A DNA stretch of 6,962 nt from SVQP01 sp045652835. GTDB lineage: Bacteria; Bacillota; Clostridia; Oscillospirales; CAG-272. The stretch is taken from NCBI GenBank assembly GCA_045652835.1, contig JAZOLE010000045.1, positions 1 to 6,962 of the forward strand, in the 5' to 3' direction. The position numbers and the translations under genes were made by a program. Under the pieces are notes generated by a model that saw only the letters and a list, made by a program, of their open reading frames with translations, was not told the origin of the DNA and did not search any database. Each line of letters begins with the position of its first letter. Positions within the stretch are counted from its first letter, which is position 1. Positions 5,280 through 6,962 of this stretch are shown in pieces.

Positions 5280-5670
5280 ATTCGCACTTGCAGGAGCAGG
5301 GTTTGGTGAAAAATCCGGTCAGATCCATCTCCCAGCGTCCTTGCGCGTTTTTGCGAAAGCCGATTGCCTTGATCAGTCCTTCATCCTGTACTTCGCCCGT
5401 GTAGTAAGCAAGATGCACGTCGCAAAGATCGATAAAGTTGAGCGCGGCGCGACCTGCCGTGAACATGGCTTGGTATGCGTCGGCATCGGGCAGCGAGATC
5501 AGCGAGTGCACCTCGCCGTGATCTGCGTAAATGTTAAACTGACAAACCCCTGAAAATTTGCCCTCGTCCCAAACGCTGTAGCAAAAATCCTCGGGCAGAA
5601 ATTCCACACCGCAAAGGCGGCAGATCTCTTGCTGCGTGGGCTTGTCCTGAATCGGTTTGACCTCAAACAT
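5278..5670 (-). CDS. Small Cys-rich protein, distant GNAT-like fold
   Basis: The protein has 130 residues and no signal peptide. The pattern of an N-terminal FEVKPIQDK, a central GVCQFNIYAD (41-50), then GRAALNFIDLCDV at 73-85 and LIKAIGF at 99-105, suggests a degenerate GNAT-type fold; the usual R/Q-x-x-G-x-G/A acetyl-CoA loop is not clear, so catalytic activity is doubtful. It has eight Cys, including CxxC at 17-20 and a CxCxC run at 125-129 just before the end. The ATG overlaps the 3' end of rluB by 8 nt (5663-5670), and AAGGAG at 5685-5680 lies inside rluB, so translational coupling is likely. Co-transcription with rluB suggests, but does not show, a link to translation or ribosomes. No terminator follows, so readthrough into the surface-protein gene is possible. 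Confidence 0.75.
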   Translation of the reverse strand: MFEVKPIQDKPTQQEICRLCGVEFLPEDFCYSVWDEGKFSGVCQFNIYADHGEVHSLISLPDADAYQAMFTAGRAALNFIDLCDVHLAYYTGEVQDEGLIKAIGFRKNAQGRWEMDLTGFFTKPCSCKCE

Positions 5671-6352
5671 GGTCTCTCTCTCCTTTCAGATAAGCGATTT
5701 GGTTGCCACTCAGGCGCACGTACTTGCCCTCGGGCAAGTCTCCCAGCTCCAGCTCACCAATGGCAACGCGCACAAGCTGCTTGACGCGCAGGGATTGCAG
5801 CTCGCAAATGCGGCGGATCTGGCGGTTACGTCCCTCGTAAAGCGTCATTTCCAACAGCGTCTCATGCTCGCCCTGTGCCAGCTTGCGCACGCGGATGGGC
5901 TGTGTCAGATAGCCGTCCAGCTCGGTGGGGGCTCCCAATCCGGTCATTTGCGCGGTGGTAGGGTGACCCGCTACCAGCACGTGATAGATCTTGGGAATGT
6001 CGTGACGCGGATGGGTCAGTCGGTTGGCAAGCTCACCGTCGTTGGTCATGAGTAAAAGCCCCGAGGAGTCCATATCCAGTCTGCCGACGGGGTAGACGCG
6101 TGTGCCTGCGCTGCGCGTCAGCTCGGCAACCGTGGGGCGCCCCTTTTCATCCGACATGGTGGTAACAAAGCCACGCGGCTTGTGCAGCATCAGATATACC
6201 TTGCCCGATTGCTTGGGGGGCACGATCTTCCTGCCCGCGTATTCCACCACATCCTTGCCGGGCGTGATCTTTTGTCCAAGCTCTGCTGTGATACCGTTGA
6301 CCTTTACGCGCCCTTTTTTTATCTCTTCCTCCGCAGCGCGACGCGAAAGCAC
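5663..6352 (-). CDS. rluB: 23S rRNA pseudouridine synthase RluB family, N-terminus interrupted upstream
   Basis: As drawn from the GTG at 6352 the protein has 229 residues. It isomerises a uridine of 23S rRNA to pseudouridine (U2605 in E. coli for RluB). Visible parts are the remainder of an S4 RNA-binding domain (LSRRAAEEEIKKGRVKVNG at 2-20), the KPRGFVTT motif at 58-65, the catalytic motif GRLDMDSSGLLLMTNDG at 90-106 with Asp93 as nucleophile, and EGRNRQIRR at 173-181. The S4 domain normally begins about 15 residues earlier. Those residues are encoded in frame at 6397-6353 but are split by TAA at 6373-6371. The GTG at 6352 has no ribosome binding site, so translation would need reinitiation after the stop. 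The rest of the frame is intact over more than 220 codons, which argues for a recent change, a sequence error or a tolerated restart. A D-Ala-D-Ala carboxypeptidase next to rluB is also seen in Bacillus (dacB-spmA-spmB-rluB). Confidence 0.85.
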   Translation of the reverse strand: MLSRRAAEEEIKKGRVKVNGITAELGQKITPGKDVVEYAGRKIVPPKQSGKVYLMLHKPRGFVTTMSDEKGRPTVAELTRSAGTRVYPVGRLDMDSSGLLLMTNDGELANRLTHPRHDIPKIYHVLVAGHPTTAQMTGLGAPTELDGYLTQPIRVRKLAQGEHETLLEMTLYEGRNRQIRRICELQSLRVKQLVRVAIGELELGDLPEGKYVRLSGNQIAYLKGERDHV

Positions 6353-6397
6353 ACCGCAATCGGTGAAGTATTATGCAAGTCTTACTTGTTCTTCCAT
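6353..6397 (-). pseudogene. rluB: Separated N-terminal codons of rluB with in-frame TAA
   Basis: From ATG at 6397 the frame reads MEEQVRLA, stop (6373-6371), YFTDCGV and then joins LSRRAAEEE of the rluB frame. RLxKYxxxxGVxSRRxAE is the classic start of the S4 domain, so a Lys codon is expected where TAA stands; AAA to TAA is one base change. A ribosome binding site (AAAGGA, about 5 nt upstream) precedes the ATG, and the ATG overlaps the end of the upstream carboxypeptidase gene by 16 nt (6382-6397). Both point to this ATG as the ancestral start. Confidence 0.75.
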
Positions 6398-6962
6398 ATG
6401 AGTCCTTTTATTATATCAAAAACTGTGCGCAGCCAAGAGAAGGGCGTGCGCTTTTTTTCTGTTTTTTGTACGTCGTGCATAGCGTACAGCGGAGCGCGGG
6501 CGATGATCTCGCCGTCCATGGTCCATACCGCCTCACCCATCTGCTCGCCCGCCGTTACGGGTGCATAGGCAAAGTGCGGCGCGCAGACCGTGCACGTGAT
6601 CTCACCGCGCTCGCGCGGCAAGGTCAGCGAGACCTCAGCAGCCGTCTGCAAATAGACCTCGCCCTGCATACCGCCTGTGACGGGCAGGGCGGCGGCAAAG
6701 CTGTTGGCGCGTGCCAGCGTTACGCGCTCGTAGACGACAAAGCCGCTTTCATGCAGCGCGGAATGGGTCTTCCAATCGTCGGGGCAGTCAAGCGTCACGC
6801 AAATCAGACGCACGCCCTCTCGCTCGGCAGCGCTGACCAAGCAGCGACCACTTTTTTTGGTAAAGCCGGTCTTGACACCGATGCAGCCGTCCAGAGAGGA
6901 GAGCAGCTTGTTGGGGTTGCGCAACACGCGCGCCCCCTCTTGCTCGCGTAGGGGGATGGCCC
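6382..6962 (-). CDS. D-alanyl-D-alanine carboxypeptidase, C-terminal part (5' end outside window)
   Basis: The frame enters from the right edge and ends at TAA 6384-6382, giving about 193 residues of a peptidase S11 (penicillin-binding protein 5 type) enzyme that trims the terminal D-Ala from peptidoglycan pentapeptides. The catalytic-domain KTG motif is seen as VKTGFT (Lys codon at 6873-6871), preceded by LRNPNKLL and followed by SGRCLVSAAER, as in DacF and DacB. The Ser-x-x-Lys and Ser-x-Asn motifs lie outside the window. The residues after the KTG domain form a beta-rich C-terminal domain. The last 21 residues, starting TPFSWLRTVFDIIKGLIW and ending KNK, can form an amphipathic helix that would hold the enzyme on the outer membrane face. 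Overlap with the rluB start by 16 nt indicates one operon. A sporulation role like that of DacB/DacF is possible but not shown. Confidence 0.9.
   Translation of the reverse strand, partial: AIPLREQEGARVLRNPNKLLSSLDGCIGVKTGFTKKSGRCLVSAAEREGVRLICVTLDCPDDWKTHSALHESGFVVYERVTLARANSFAAALPVTGGMQGEVYLQTAAEVSLTLPRERGEITCTVCAPHFAYAPVTAGEQMGEAVWTMDGEIIARAPLYAMHDVQKTEKKRTPFSWLRTVFDIIKGLIWKNK

Noticed and set aside
5663..6397. Alternative genetic code with TAA read as an amino acid
   Set aside because: Several clear genes in the window end with TAA at the expected length, including the acyl-CoA synthetase, the GNAT protein and the carboxypeptidase, so general TAA recoding does not fit.

Overview
The window looks like chromosomal DNA from an uncultured, probably gut-associated Clostridia-type Firmicute (Oscillospirales or Christensenellales would fit). 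The reasons are AGGAGG-type ribosome binding sites, textbook sigma-A promoters (TTGACA, 17 bp, TATAAT), lipobox lipoproteins, a Thr/Glu-repeat surface protein, and a D-Ala-D-Ala carboxypeptidase next to rluB. The taxonomic placement is inference; no rRNA or tRNA gene is present.

Layout from left to right. Positions 1-708 (minus, cut by the window edge) hold the N-terminal part of a lipoprotein with a pectate-lyase-type right-handed beta-helix start. A 262-bp divergent intergenic region carries a promoter in each direction with two palindromes between them. Positions 971-2683 (plus) encode a long-chain acyl-CoA synthetase. It is followed, after a new promoter, by a small lipoprotein at 2757-3257. 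A 273-bp structured gap leads to a GNAT acetyltransferase at 3531-4058, whose promoter overlaps a strong GC-rich hairpin. A 228-bp nested inverted repeat at 4064-4291 separates this plus-strand half from the minus-strand half.

The minus-strand half, in transcription order, is a D-Ala-D-Ala carboxypeptidase (6962-6382, 5' end outside the window), rluB (interrupted near its start by an in-frame TAA), and a small Cys-rich GNAT-like protein (5670-5278). These three overlap one another and look like one translationally coupled operon. Next comes a separately promoted cell-surface protein (5184-4312) with a signal peptide, a predicted beta-sandwich domain, Thr/Glu linkers and a C-terminal KGCGS-transmembrane-KKKD tail.

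The genes mostly concern the cell envelope (two lipoproteins, a surface protein, a peptidoglycan carboxypeptidase, fatty-acid activation), plus rRNA modification and two acetyltransferase-type proteins. No defence system, CRISPR array or transposase gene is visible. The points most worth a second look are the nested 228-bp inverted repeat, the premature stop in rluB, and the GCGS-type C-terminal tail, which resembles known CTERM sorting signals.
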